Shown here piece by piece: positions 35,488 to 47,007 of a stretch of DNA of 64,000 nucleotides. The DNA lies in the NCBI GenBank assembly GCA_051294375.1, contig CM119264.1:3728689-3792688 (forward strand), read 5' to 3'. Under the pieces are notes generated by a model. The model was not told the DNA's origin, made no database searches, and saw only the letters and a list, made by a program, of their open reading frames with translations. Every line of letters begins with the position of its first letter. The first letter of the stretch is position 1. Both the position numbers and the translations under genes were made by a program. The DNA comes from Paraspadella gotoi. Lineage: Eukaryota; Chaetognatha.

Positions 35488-35646
35488 CCGAATTTCATGA
35501 AAATAGAAAAAATAAAAAAATTGAAATGAAAGACGATTNNNNNNNNNNCCGAATTTCATGAAAATAGAAAAAATAAAAATTTTGAAATGAAAGACGATTC
35601 AAGAAGAAGTCAGTGGCAGAANNNNNNNNNNNNNNNNNNNNNNNNN
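35488..35646. repeat. Same 50 bases on both sides of a 10-N gap, plus a 25-N gap
   Basis: CCGAATTTCATGAAAATAG...AAAGACGATT occurs at 35488-35538 and again at 35549-35599, flanking the 10-N gap at 35539-35548. The gap is probably an unmerged overlap. A further 25-N gap is at 35622-35646. Confidence 0.9.
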
Positions 35647-35767
35647 AAGAGAGAGATCAAATGTGATATTGATAAATTACAAGTTATTCCCGCGTGTCCG
35701 TTCGCGAGTGACGACCAAAAAAAATCTTTAACAAGACTTTCAATATCATAAACATGATTCAGTAAGT

Positions 35768-36030
35768 ATAAAGGGGCACTTTTTTGGCATAAGTAAAGTT
35801 TATTAGTCTTTGGGGATAATTACGAGCGACAAATAGGAAAAAATACAACATTTAAATATTTTGCGATCGGACCTGATTGAGCAGCAATTTTAAATCTTAA
35901 CCGCGGCACCTTGATCCGGTTGTTGATGGATCAAACATACGTTCTTACAATTGGTTACAATACAATAAAGCATGGTGGAATACATGTCGAACGAAAAAAG
36001 GTACAATGAAGTAGTTTACAAAATTTAAGG
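35768..36030. repeat. Dispersed repeat, copy 2 (transposon remnant)
   Basis: Shorter relative of 10574-11045 in the same orientation: GCACTTTTTTGG..., GTTTATTA, ACGAGCGACAAAT, CTTGATCCGGTTG and AAGGTACAATGAAGTAG occur in the same order. Confidence 0.5.
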
Positions 36031-36819
36031 GCGATCATTCATTGTAACTCGAATATTCTCAAATAAACATTAAAAAACGTTTCATTTTCAGGAGGCTGTG
36101 AAATCTTTTTAGTCTGTGCTTTTTCTTTAAGCTCTCCGATTCCGTTAGTTTTGCGCCGGCTCTGCATGTGCGTGAGTGCGGATATTTTGCTCAGCGTGTC
36201 GTGATCCGACAGGCGTCTTCAAGTATATCATTACTTGGAGAACATTATGTATAATTTTCGTTTTTACATTAATTTTACTATTCTAAAAATGTTTCATTTT
36301 TTATCTAACCACCAGGTAAGATTGGTTAGAAAAAAGAACATTTTAGGCGTGTTCTTGATTGAAATTTTAAAATATTTTTTATATCATATAAGAATCTCTA
36401 TTAATGGGCCTAATCAATGCGTAACTGAATTATCGTAATGTTGAGTAATTTTTGAGTATGAACTTTTTATTTATTTTTTAATTGTAAATCTTAAGTTTTT
36501 TATACAATTCGTCCTAAGTTATAAAAAATGGCTGTCCTGAGCATGTTCTTGACTGTGTTGAAATATTATTTTATATTCTAAGGATTCTCAGAATAATCTT
36601 AAATTAATCGGTGTAAATAAATTTAATAATTTTAAGTATTTAATGAGTCAATTAATTTATAATGACCGAAATTAAAAATATAATAAACATCAAGTCTTTA
36701 CTACAGATCAGGAAATATTTTAAAAAATATTTATCCAATGAGAAAGTGGTACCGCAATTTTTTGGTGTCACTTCGGCGAACAGAGCTGGGGTACTAGCAA
36801 TTGAATATAGTTAAAGTAT

Positions 36820-37001
36820 GGTGGACTAAATCCACTAGACCGTTGCATCTGCGGCCATTGGTGCCGGAGGCAAGTCATTCGCCTCCCACCCGAGAGGTCC
36901 TTGGGTTCTAACCCGGTGGTCGCCCCTAGCAGGGATGGGTCGCTTAACCCGCCTGTAACACAGTGTTACAGCCTGATCGCAAAGCATCAGGGACTGCTTA
37001 C
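36820..37001 (+). mobile_element. tRNA-derived SINE, copy 1
   Basis: The core CATTCGCCTCCCACCCGAGAGGTCC followed by GGGTTCTAACCC resembles the anticodon and T arms of a tRNA with a polymerase III B box. It continues into a non-tRNA tail (CGCTTAACCCGCCTGTAACA...CAGGGACTGCTTA). A related copy lies 1.9 kb away in inverse orientation. It is not a functional tRNA: no acceptor stem pairs. Confidence 0.6.
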
Positions 37002-38732
37002 ATTTAACGGTTCTGTCAGCAACACATACATAATAATTACTGTCTGCTTCAAAAAAGCCATATTCAAAAATACTAGCTCCTTATTTTTTGTAAATAAGTG
37101 TTAATATTTTTACGTTTGCTTAATAAATAATATATTTTAAAAATTTTGTTATAGGCTCAAACTGTTAATTTTCATTTCGCCGATTGGGGTTAAATGGTGG
37201 TTTTGGGTTATGAGTATATAAGGGATGGGTTTTGGGTTAGGGGTAGTCTGGGGTTAAAAGGGTTATGGAGGGCAGCCACTAACAGTCCCTTAGTGGTATT
37301 ACTACGCATTCCTGGGCTCTCCTCTGTTACCAAAATATAGTTATTCAGTAATGTTTTTTTATACTATGTACGTTTTTATACTATTATATAGTATATCATT
37401 AATGGTAACTCATAATTTTACTTCTTTACAGACTCAAAGATGAAAGAGTATGATGTTTCGTCCCAATAAACAAAGCGCTCACCAAAATAAGATTTTGAAG
37501 CTTATTTTGGGAGGATGGCCAGCCAAGTCCTGAACTTATGTATACTAATTAGTAACGGAGAGGACGTTGGCGCCATATAAATTCAATGACCTGTTTTGTT
37601 CTATTTCTCATGCAAATACATATTGCATAAAGTATTTAAGAAAAAACACATATAATAATAATACGTAGATACTGAGTGTTCCATTTTTTAATTGTATTTA
37701 ATTTACAGATGGATACTGTAGCTATGGCTTATTAACTTAACACGAGTGGTAAGTCACTTTGTTTAGGTGCGATCTCTTTCCGGATTACAAACTTGTAAAT
37801 TTCAATCAAAAACAAAAATACATACAAGGTAATGGCGATGTAACATGAAAAGTTGCGCTTACTCTGTCATTAAAACATATACCAAAGTCGTTTTAATTTA
37901 ATTATTGTAATTGAATAAATTTCAAATAAAATATTTTTTCAAAAAATTTGTCGGTTTCCTTGATATGGGGGAGAAAGATAGAAAGTTAGATATGATACTA
38001 GTGGTGTAAATGTGCCGCTTTAAAGTTTGTTTGTTTATTCCGTTTATTGTTTTATATTTAAGGGTTGATATCCAGTCTATCAACACTCAGAGCCGCTTGA
38101 TAGATGGCACAAACAACTGTAACAATCTATTTAAAAGGCAGTATGAAACTAAAGTAAATTAATTTAATTATTAAATGAAATGTTTCTTTTTGTTGATAGG
38201 CATCAAATGAATACTTGGGTTAATTGTTATAAATGATATAATCGAGCATTCAAAAAGTAAATAGATTTTTGTATGAAAATATGACTAAATGCGCTTACGC
38301 CGTTACGCAAGAATCTATGATTTTTTAATAATAATTAGCGATGGCTACCATCCGTGTGTGACACGCGAGTGACACCATAAACAATTTTACCTACTAATTT
38401 TAATTCTGATAAAGTTAATTCATTTAGTTTTATCGCATTAGTTGGCAATACTGGACGTTATTTGTTATTTAAATTTCATTTCAATGATTTTTTGTTTTAC
38501 TAATTCTAAAGGTTAACATTGTTTGTTTAATATAATAAAATTTATTAAAGAGGCTTTTGAAATATCACTTAACTAATTTTAATATGGCATTAAAAATAAT
38601 TGAAACAATAATCTATTTAATGGCGTATTTTGAATTCAATTTGTAACATTTGGTGTAATTTTTTAAGTAATGAATTTAATATTGAAGAGACAGTGATAAT
38701 TGGTTATGTGTTAGTGGACAGAACCATTCAAT

Positions 38733-38920
38733 ATAAGCAGTCCCTGAGCTTGCGGGATCAGGCTATAACACCATGTTAACAAGCGGGTTTAAGCGCCCCG
38801 TCCTCTTGAACTGCCAGACGACCACCGAAGGCTAGAAACCCGGACCTTTGGGTTGGGAGGCGAATGACTTGCCTGCCGGCACCAATGGCGCGCTGATCGA
38901 ATGGTTTGTGGATTTTAAGT
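38733..38920 (-). mobile_element. tRNA-derived SINE, copy 2 (inverted)
   Basis: Its reverse complement matches 36820-37001 from GGTGGTACTTAAAATCCAC through CATTGGTGCCGGCAGGCAAG, a degenerate B box and a tail ending CAGGGACTGCTT, with many substitutions. The two copies face each other, so a transcript of the intron could fold here. Confidence 0.6.
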
Positions 38921-40844
38921 ACCACCTTATAATTATATTTTTTAATTTGTAAATCGTTAAAGTCCGATTTAAAAAAATGTTGTTTTAAGAGCATGTTATT
39001 GATTCTCGCTAAAAAAAATATTTTAATCGGTGAAATTTTTCGTTACTGCTTTATTTATGGTGTATCTGAATTTACAATAGGCATTTGAAATACTTAATAG
39101 ATAATTAATTTAATGAAAGAATTTTTTTTTAAAGTATTTTATTGAAAACGAAATTGGAGTGATGCTTTCAGAAAGGTTTCTTTACATGAGTAAATGTTAA
39201 TTACTTTTAATGAAATTAGGACATAATAAATGTTCCAGTACAAGATGGCAAAGAAATTCATTCCATCGCAACAAAAATATTTTAAGCATTGTTTTTTGGT
39301 GACACTTCGCTTATACGATACTAGGGGTATTTTGTCAGGTAAGGCTCTCTGCAATACGCGCTGATTTCCAAGTTTGGGTTCATTGTAGAATCCTAATTAT
39401 CACGTGGCTTTAAACTTTTGCGTTTAAAGATTCCATTTTTTTCGTGCTTTTATATGCACTTTTTGTAGTTTGGAAATTAGATATTTTTATAAATTTGAAT
39501 TGAGAATTGGCGGTTTTTTGAGTAGAGTACTTATTTTGCTGGCTTCAGATACAAGCTTGAGGGTTGTTAGTAATTTCCCTTAAGTTGGCTTTTGAACAAG
39601 TTTCACGACGAAACGTAATGTGGCTGATTCCTAATTAAATTTAGAACTTTCAATGAAGATAGGCCGAGGGCTCCAAACGGTCATCAGCCGGGCGCATATC
39701 TTTGCAATCCGCGATTGCCAGTTAAATTTTCAAAGTTTGGACCTTTAAATTTTTAAATTTTGTTTATCAAATAATGCATACTGTGTTGTCTGTTTTTATA
39801 TTTCTGATTTTTAATGGCTGAAATAAATTCCACATTGTAAAACTGCAACTTTGGGCGCTACGTTTTTTGAATGAAATATAACAAGTAAATGCAACTGAAT
39901 GGTTCAACGATTTTAAATTTAAAATAATCTAAGTAAAAATTCTTGAGACTGGTGCCTCATCTGATCATGATAAGAGAGAATGTTTTAATTGTTTATTGTT
40001 ATGAAATAAAAACATGGTAGCGTTTATCAAGCATTAAATTTTTTTAAATTTATGATAAATCTGAATGGAAAAAACTAACAAAAATTTGTTTATAAAATAA
40101 CGTACTTAATAGTTGGATTTTCATTTCTAAAAGCTTTCTTTTTCCGATTTTAATATATTTTGAATTTATTCAAAAATTGGTCGCTCCTAATAAAATTTTA
40201 AAGGTAATTTAGATGGATGGAGAGGCCAGCCCATAAAGCTCCAACACTTCTTAGGTGGTGAGGATAGATGAGATTGAGGAGGGCGAATAAGAAATGAAAA
40301 ATAATCAATTTCAGTGAGAGCAAAGATAAATAACAGAGTAATATAATTTTAAACTTTGGAAGGCAAAACATCTACTTATTTTTAAAGTAAAATAAATTTA
40401 ATTTAAAAATTAAATTTAAATCAAATGCTATTCTTATATTTCATTTTATTTCTCTTTACTAGTAAATAGGGATAGCCCAACTCATTGGGTTAGGTCAAAA
40501 TTTTGAATGATTACATGCTCAAACAAAAATTTATACCTTTTCATGGACAAAACATTTCTTATATTGGCTCTAATACGCCCAATAATTATTTTTTAATATT
40601 TATAAATTGATAATTTTTAAAAATTTTAAGACCAGATTCAGATAGCAAAGGTATAATTCTTTTTTAAATATTTTCAATAAAGTGAGTCAAAAAACCGTAA
40701 AAAATTTCATCATGCATCATATTTCGATGATTTTTCTGCAAGTTTTTTTAATATTTTCATTTAAAAAAAACGTAAGAATTTTTAAAGGCTGGAAATTAAG
40801 AAGAGTTGAAATTAGTTTTAAACAACGAATTTAATATTATTATT

Positions 40845-40895
40845 TAACGGACATGTTTTCGGCATAGGTACAACGCCTTTCATCAGCGTAAAAAG
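40845..40895 (-). ncRNA. Hammerhead-ribozyme-like motif
   Basis: On the minus strand: CGCTGATGA, then AAGGC...GCC able to pair, then GAAAACATGTCCGTT. CUGANGA - stem II - GAAA is the hammerhead core order. Stem II is only about three base pairs here, and the outer stems and cleavage site were not established. The motif recurs at 21.3 and 57.7 kb. Confidence 0.3.
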
Positions 40896-41736
40896 TTTGT
40901 GAATTGAGAGAGAAGAGAGAAATGGGCAAAGTTTGCCCAAACACAGAGTTGAGAAAAGGACAGTGGTCATCACAAAGGCTTTTTTATTACTAATTTTAGT
41001 CATTTATTTGCAAAATTTTTGGTTCAGTTTTTCTTTTATTTTGTCATTTTTTTTCAGTTAGTTTTGAATAAATCGTAGAAAAATAATGTAGCCGTTTTAC
41101 CTTATTTTGTCTCTTCAGTATTCGCTGATGAAGTTTCGCTGAAGTCTACGGGTTGTTTCAGTCATTTCTTATGAGGCCGCGGAACACGCATACGAGGCCT
41201 TTACGCTAAATTCGGCGTTTCTAATGATTTGAACTACGTAGTACTTTCTTTGTAGAACGCAAAACGGACATCGCCCTTTAAATAGCGCGAGTTGATCCCG
41301 CCGAAGACCCGCGTTTTTTTCCGCGGTTCTTTTTTTTGCCGATTACTTTTGAATGCTTAGTCCGATTTTTTATGAAATTTATGATTTCCGGCTAATTTCG
41401 CATTCTCTTTCCAACGAATAACGCATAATTTAAATAGTAAATACGTCTAGTTTCGAAACGACTGACATCGCCCAGTAATTCTTAATATTCTTATCTATAC
41501 CGGCAATAAAAGGTGGTAATTTGCGATTTATTTCTCATATTTTTTCATAATGATTACACTTATCTATCTATCAAATGCATTACCTTACCTTCTATTTCTG
41601 TAATCTTCTTCTCTTTTTTCTCTTTCCTTTCTCATCTATTTTCTTCATCTCCCCCTTTTCTCCGCAAACTGTTCGCTCTAGTTTTTTTTTTTCTTTTTTT
41701 TTCCCTCCTTCGTGCTTATTGTTTTTCGTCCTCGGC

Positions 41737-42240
41737 AGGTGTTCTCGACCGGGCAGTCACGAAGAGAAGCCACTCAAGTCAGGGCGAGAGAGAGGTGTCA
41801 AGAGGCGAGAAGCGGCGGGCGGCACGGCGGGCACCGCGGGCGGCGAGCCTCTGCCGACAAAAGCGCGGAAAAAACAGAAAGGAAATGGAAGACAAATGAC
41901 ATGCGCGATGCGATGGAATGGGAGGAGAAAAGGATTTAATGGCGGGAGTAATAAAGAGGGAGGAAAGGTTAGGGGAGGAGGAGGAGGAAGGAGGGAGGAG
42001 GAAGGAGAGGAGGAGGAGGAGAAGGCGGGTGAGGCCAACGGGTGCGGCAAGGGAAAGTGACTTTCGACTTGGCCAAAAAGGTCGGAGACGACGTCAATGA
42101 GAATCCGGGCGGCCGCTGAGGTCAAGCGGCCGGCGGCGGCGGCGGCGGCGGAAGTGGGCGTGGAGGCGGCCCGGAGGGAAAACGATTTTTTCTCTGGCGA
42201 AACGTGCTTCGGCTCGCCAGAGGGGAAAATCGGAGACGGG
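41737..42240. other. GC-rich island with a good acceptor but unclear coding
   Basis: A long pyrimidine tract ends in CTCGGCAG at about 41740, an excellent plus-strand 3' splice site, but the sequence after it (Arg-rich in all three frames) has no matching donor that keeps phase with 42727. At 42050-42120 the minus strand reads RILIDVVSDLFGQVESHFP and the plus strand KVTFDLAKKVGDDVNENPG; either might be an exon fragment. An alternative exon or promoter is possible. Confidence 0.35.
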
Positions 42241-42303
42241 GGAAAGGAAAGGAGAGGAGAAGACGAGGAAGGAATAAAGAAGAAGAAGGGGGAGGAAAAA
42301 GAG

Positions 42304-42305
<2 letters not shown>

Positions 42306-42338
<33 letters not shown>
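42306..42338. repeat. (ATC)n trinucleotide repeat
   Basis: Eleven ATC units. Confidence 0.95.
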
Positions 42339-42726
42339 GACATCGACAGCACCATAGAAGTCGATCGTTAGACTCACATCACAATGAGGACAAGAAAAAT
42401 AGAACGAGACAAGGGAAGCAACAGAAGGTGCGGCTTTTTGGGTGGGAGGGGAAAAAGATAAGTGCGGGGGGGGGAAATGGAATGAAGGAATAAAAAGTAA
42501 ATGGGGAAAGAGAGAGAGAGAGAGAAAGAGAGAGAAAAAAAGAGGGAGTTGTTAAAGAAAGCCGCCAGGGGTGAAGAGCCAAATTTGGCAAAGGTGAGAA
42601 ATAAAGAGAGAGGCGTTTCCAAACGAGAATAGGAAAACCCATAAAATCCGTTTAAACGTTTTCTCTCACGTCCGCTTTCAAACGATAGGAATTATTTTTG
42701 TAACGAATAAAACGAACTTTTATCAG

Positions 42727-42807
42727 GATTCCCGATGCAAGGCTGAGGAACTGCTCGATCGCTATATCCGGGATCACGGGTTTCAAAATGTTCATAAACA
42801 TCGGAAG
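42727..42807 (+). CDS. SOCS7-like gene, 27-codon exon
   Basis: Small exon with acceptor AACTTTTATCAG and donor AAG|GTAAAA, phase 0 at both ends. It encodes DSRCKAEELLDRYIRDHGF then QNVHKHRK, an amphipathic, probably helical segment between disordered regions. Its length (81 bases) makes it skippable without a frame change, so alternative splicing is possible. It fits the phase-0 junction from 34643 and to 42946. A 10-N gap (42832-42841) follows 24 bases after its end. Confidence 0.72.
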
Positions 42808-42945
42808 GTAAAATTTCGTTTTGTATGATATNNNNNNNNNNAAAAGATCACTCCCTTTAGTATTATTATATTGTACTCTGCTCATGAATGTTATGAAATT
42901 GGCACAATTATATTTTATATTTTAAATACTTTTTCCAAAATCCAG

Positions 42946-43221
42946 ATGGCGACCGTCACTCAGGAATGCCCCATGTACCAATGTCACCAAATGCCCCAGT
43001 GCGCTCCTTTCCCGGCGCCGGCCTACCCAACCCACTACTGCCCGTACGGCGCCGCTCCACGCCCTCTTTCGACGCCGGAAGTGATCTGCGCATGCGCGGA
43101 TTGCAGCTTGCAACGAAGTCTTGACTCCGAGATTCTTTTCCACGGTCATTCAGGCTATCCTCTTCAACACGCCGTCCACCCTGGCCACATCCTGCCTCAA
43201 CAGCATTACTTTCACCAACAG
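42946..43221 (+). CDS. SOCS7-like gene, Cys/His/Pro-rich exon (92 codons)
   Basis: Acceptor TTTTCCAAAATCCAG, donor CAG|GTTTCT, phase 0 at both ends. It starts with a Met codon (MATVTQECPMYQCHQMPQC) and continues through YCPYGAAPRPL, VICACADCSLQR and a His-rich tail (HGHSGYPLQHAVHPGHILP). Seven Cys residues lie in CxxxxC-, CxxxxxC- and CxCxxC-type spacings over about 50 residues, which could bind metal or lipid, but I know no such domain in SOCS proteins. Because the first codon is ATG, a transcript starting in the upstream intron could begin translation here. Confidence 0.82.
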
Positions 43222-43859
43222 GTTTCTCACCAAAATACAGAATTCTTTCACACAATGACGTGTTTCTCGTTGTTTCTGTGTAAAAACTTTGTTTATCTCA
43301 ACCGTTGAATAGAGTGATGTGAAAATGATAAAATTTTAGAAAATTAAAATTTAGTATATAAAACATAAACATAAAAATTAATAAAAATACTTTCGTAAAT
43401 TTATTTTTTATTTTATACATTAGTGGGCACCAGTGAGTTATATTCATATATATAGTTATAAGTATATAATAGGCTATTTTTCCAAAATGCAAATTTTTAA
43501 ATTTTAAGATCGGATTTTGATTCCTTGCAAAAAGTTGATATAAGAAAGTATAATTTAAAAAAAAAAATTTCATTAAGTTAGTCAAAAATATAAAAAACTA
43601 TATTTAAGACGCCGATTTTTAACTTCCAGTTTAAAAATATAGTTTTCTATAATTTTAACCTACTTAATGAAATAATTTTTGAAAAAGATTTATATTTTCT
43701 TTTATAACGAGGAATCTGAATCTGTTCTCAGAATTTAAAAAAAAAACATTTTGAAATTTTGACATTATATAAGGTTAGTACTATATACAAAATAAGCTGA
43801 CTAGAAGAAAAATAAATAAAGATTAGTATTCACTAATATGATTCTTTTCAAGATATAAC
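43222..43859. other. Intron, AT-rich
   Basis: No feature recognised. An imperfect inverted pair, roughly TTTAAAAAAAAAAATTTCATTAAG... near 43550 and its complement near 43670, is A/T-driven. Confidence 0.6.
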
Positions 43860-44076
43860 NNNNNNNNNNNNNNNNNNNNNNNNNNNNNNNNNNNNNNNNN
43901 NNNNNNNNNNNNNNNNNNNNNNNNNNNNNNNNNNNNNNNNNNNNNNNNNNNNNNNNNNNNNNNNNNNNNNNNNNNNNNNNNNNNNNNNNNNNNNNNNNNN
44001 NNNNNNNNNNNNNNNNNNNNNNNNNNNNNNNNNNNNNNNNNNNNNNNNNNNNNNNNNNNNNNNNNNNNNNNNNNNN
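43860..44076. other. Assembly gap (217 N) cutting an exon
   Basis: The sequence to the right is already coding, so the acceptor and the first part of the 44077 exon are missing. Confidence 1.
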
Positions 44077-45067
44077 CGCGTCTACGACGTCCGATTCGCC
44101 GACGATTCCCTCGTCGGCGCCAAATCTTCCTCCAAATCCAAAGGCCTCTTCTCCTTCGCCAAACGCTTTTCTAAGAAATCCCTCCTCCTCTCGTCGTCGT
44201 TCTCGTCGTCGTCGTCGTCGTCGTCCAAGAAACCCCGCAGCAGCTCGTTGGGCGCGTCGCCGTCGTCGTCGCCTCGGCCGCGACGCTTCACCCTGTCGCC
44301 TCGGCTGCGTCGGAAGCGTTCCCGGTCGCAGGACAACGAGGGCGTTCAGGGGCAAATGACGCCGGAGACGCTTCTCCGCTCCGGGCGCGAATTGGCGTGG
44401 TCCTCGGCGGCGTTTCCGTACGAAACGGCGCCTTCTCTGGAATCGATCGAATCGCCGTTCGTCGCCGGCGGCGTTGCCTTCGCGCCCTCTTACGCCTCTT
44501 ACCAACCGGTTCGTCGACTACGCGGTTGGGCGAGCGATCGAGACTTCGAGACACACTCCGGCGTCGTCGGCGCCGTTTACGACGCCACGCCCACGGCGCT
44601 GGATCCTTGCCGCTACGATTCGGACCCCGAATACGCCTGCCGCCGCGGGAACGCTCGCCGACGCGGCGACGCCGCCCGCGGCTGGGATCTCGATCCTCGA
44701 TCGAGGATCCTTTCCAGATCCGAGTGCAGCCGCCTTCATCGCCTTCATTCGTCGCCTTTTCGCGGCGCCGGATTTAGAAAAGACGCCGACTACGACGACG
44801 CCGCTTGTCGCGCCTTCTATCGGGGATCTTCTCGAATCCCGAAATCTCCCGACGATTGCGTCGCGTGCGACCACGCCCCCTGCGACCGCGCCCTCGATCC
44901 GAGCGACATTCGCGCTCTCGTCGATCAATTCCGCTACGAACAATCTCTACTCGCTTCGCCGGAAGAGGCGCAGTACGGATTTCCCAGCCCCGATCCCGGA
45001 GGGCTGTACGGAGGGCGGGCTGGGGCGAAGAAGGCGAGCCCGGTGGGGCGATTCGCGGCCGGGGATG
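44077..45067 (+). CDS. SOCS7-like gene, large low-complexity exon (about 330 codons)
   Basis: Open from the gap with strong codon bias. Order: RVYDVRFADDSLVGAK; Ser-rich stretch with an uninterrupted Ser run; a basic cluster RRFTLSPRLRRKRSRSQ (about residues 70-86), a likely nuclear localisation signal; Asp/Tyr/Arg-rich region; and DIRALVDQFRYEQSLLASP near the end. I place the donor at GAT-G|GTGGGT (45068, phase 1), because the next exon then restores the frame. The frame stays open beyond it to 45390 through a Glu-rich stretch, a Gly run and a His run, which I take as intron read-through. Vertebrate SOCS7 also has a long disordered N-terminus and shuttles to the nucleus. The 5' end is in the gap. 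Confidence 0.82.
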
Positions 45068-45194
45068 GTGGGTGGAGGGAGGAGGAAGAGGATGGGGAGA
45101 AGAGAGAGAGGAGGAGGAAGGGTGAGGAGAGAAGGATGGAGGAGAAAGAGGAGGTGAGGGAGGAAGAGGATGCAAGGATTCGATGTGGCGGCGT

Positions 45195-45231
<37 letters not shown>

Positions 45232-45526
45232 ATTTACGATGAGAGGATCGACGACGAATATTCCCCTCGTTGTCATCATCATCGTCATCATGACCATCTT
45301 GACCAACTACATCAAACGCATATCGATCATCTAGCATCATCATCCGAACAAACTACATCACCCACACGATCATCTTGCATCACCGCATGATGACTGCCTG
45401 GGCAGCTTCTCAGATCCGGGCAGGATCTTCGATGGAGCCACTTGATCAACGGACCTCCCTCAACGGGCTGTACTCTCATTTGGCATGACGTCGTCCGGAT
45501 ACGTTAGGGCGACAACAGCCAATCAG

Positions 45527-45573
45527 GAGCCGCCATTTACGAAGATCCAGACTTTAGCGGCTACGAGTCTCCG
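45527..45573 (+). CDS. SOCS7-like gene, 47-base micro-exon
   Basis: Acceptor ACAGCCAATCAG, donor CCG|GTGAGG. It completes a split Gly codon and adds AAIYEDPDFSGYESP, then joins VRRKLTQ of the next exon in phase 0. The two Tyr residues in acidic context (IYEDP, GYESP) look like tyrosine-phosphorylation sites. It is supported by phases on both sides, but it is short enough that chance is not excluded. Confidence 0.62.
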
Positions 45574-45599
45574 GTGAGGAAATGCGAGTGAAGAGGAAA

Positions 45600-45880
45600 T
45601 TAAAGAGAAATAAAGAAAGAAAGTAAGAGACAGAAAAGAAAGAAAGAAGGTAAAAAAGAGAGAGTTAAAGAAAGAAAGAAAGTAAGAGACAGAAAAAATA
45701 TAGAAAAAGGAAAAAGTCTAAAAGATTAAAAAAAACTGAAAAAAGGGACAGAAAAGAAAGAAAGAAGGTAAAAAAGAGAGAGTTAAAGAAAGAAAGAAAG
45801 AAAGATTGATAGAAAGATAGAAAGAAAAGAAGGAAAGAAAGAAAAGAATAAAGAAGCGAAGCGAGAAGAAAGAGAAAGAG
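45600..45880. repeat. (GAAA)n-type purine repeat with an internal duplication
   Basis: The unit GACAGAAAAGAAAGAAAGAA-GGTAAAAAAGAGAGAGTTAAAG occurs at 45628 and again at about 45748, within an A/G-only tract. Confidence 0.9.
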
Positions 45881-46039
45881 AGGAAAGGTTTTTTGAAATC
45901 GTTTCTCTTCAGATCTTCTTCTCATAATTGACGAATTATTCAAATTGAGAAACACATTAACGCAAATGAAGCGAAGCGTTGAAATATTGTGCGCAGTAAA
46001 TGTTGTCGGGAGAAATTCTTAAGTACAATAAAATGAGTT

Positions 46040-46174
<135 letters not shown>

Positions 46175-46386
46175 TGTGAGAAAGTCGGATTTGAAAATTA
46201 CGATAAAATTTAAATATTTTATTTAGAATTTGTAGACGAAGTCTATTTTACGGAATCGGCCTCACGGAAATGAAGGGCGAGATTTGAATCTAAATTAATT
46301 TTAATTAATTTTATTTCATTTATTCTGATTTACTAAATCTTGATTCATCTCGGCCTAACCTAAATCCCTCACCCTTCGACCCGCAG

Positions 46387-46660
46387 GTTCGCCGCAAACT
46401 GACCCAACTGGCGGCGTGGTCCAAATCGGTCAAGGCGCGCCTACGACGCCGCTTCATGAGCGACGCCGACGACGTCGGGTTGGACGGCGTCAACGCGGCG
46501 TCGTCGGAGGTCGAGGCCATCGGCACCGGAATTCGAAAGACGGATCCGGCGCGGCGGCCTCTGCCGAATCCACCGACGGCGGCGTCGTCGGCGACATCGA
46601 CGCCGAGAATGCAGAGGGTGGAACCGGCGTCGTTGGGGAGAGACGAAGATGAAGACGACG
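46387..46660 (+). CDS. SOCS7-like gene, basic then Ala/Asp-rich exon (91 codons)
   Basis: Acceptor CCTTCGACCCGCAG, donor GACGACG|GTGAGA, phase 0 to phase 1. It begins VRRKLTQLAAWSKSVKARL then RRRF, a short basic amphipathic helix, and continues as disordered sequence to PASLGRDEDEDD. The frame stays open past the donor for about 47 more codons of nearly pure Asp (repeat DNA) to a TAA at 46801, so intron retention would give an acidic C-terminus. The next exon (47008) begins with two bases that complete an Asp codon. Confidence 0.8.
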
Positions 46661-47007
46661 GTGAGATGGACGATCATGACGACGATGACGACGACGATGA
46701 TGACGACGACCACGATCACGACTACGACGACGGTAACAAGAACGACGACAACAACAACGACGAAGATGACGACGATGAAAAGGATTACCGAGGAAAACAA
46801 TAACAAAAACAATAACAACAACAATGAAGATTTCATTTCATTTCATTTTTTAAAGTTTAATCGATTAAAAAAAAGAAAAGATATGATAGGTAAACACAAT
46901 ATTAGTTTGAGAAAGAAATCTTCTTGTCTTTTCGGTATCAAATGACAGATAAATGAATAAATAAATAAACCATACAACTTATCCTTTTCCTCCTTGAATC
47001 ATCCAAG

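Larger units (their letters stand above)
34644..42726. other. Large intron of the SOCS7-like gene (8.1 kb)
   Basis: Mostly AT-rich with no coding exon I can define. It contains GA-rich DNA (35030-35180), redundant gap flanks (35488-35646), a dispersed repeat (35768-36030), two inverted SINE copies (36820-37001 and 38733-38920), a hammerhead-like motif near 40.87 kb and a GC-rich island at 41.74-42.24 kb. Confidence 0.65.

Noticed and set aside
36841-36915. A functional tRNA gene
   Set aside because: There is a B box and an anticodon-arm-like segment, but no acceptor stem, and a diverged copy with a shared non-tRNA tail exists, which fits a SINE.
41110-41150. Hammerhead core at CGCTGATGAAGTTTCGC
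   Set aside because: No GAAA box follows a pairable stem.
45068-45390. C-terminal extension of the large SOCS7-like exon to 45390
   Set aside because: The Glu, Gly and His runs are purine, GGC and CAT repeats; the GTGGGT donor at 45068 gives the phase required by the next exon.
46661-46803. Poly-Asp tail after RDEDEDD
   Set aside because: The GTGAGA donor at 46661 restores the frame with the 47008 exon, so the tail is probably intronic repeat; kept only as a possible retained-intron product.
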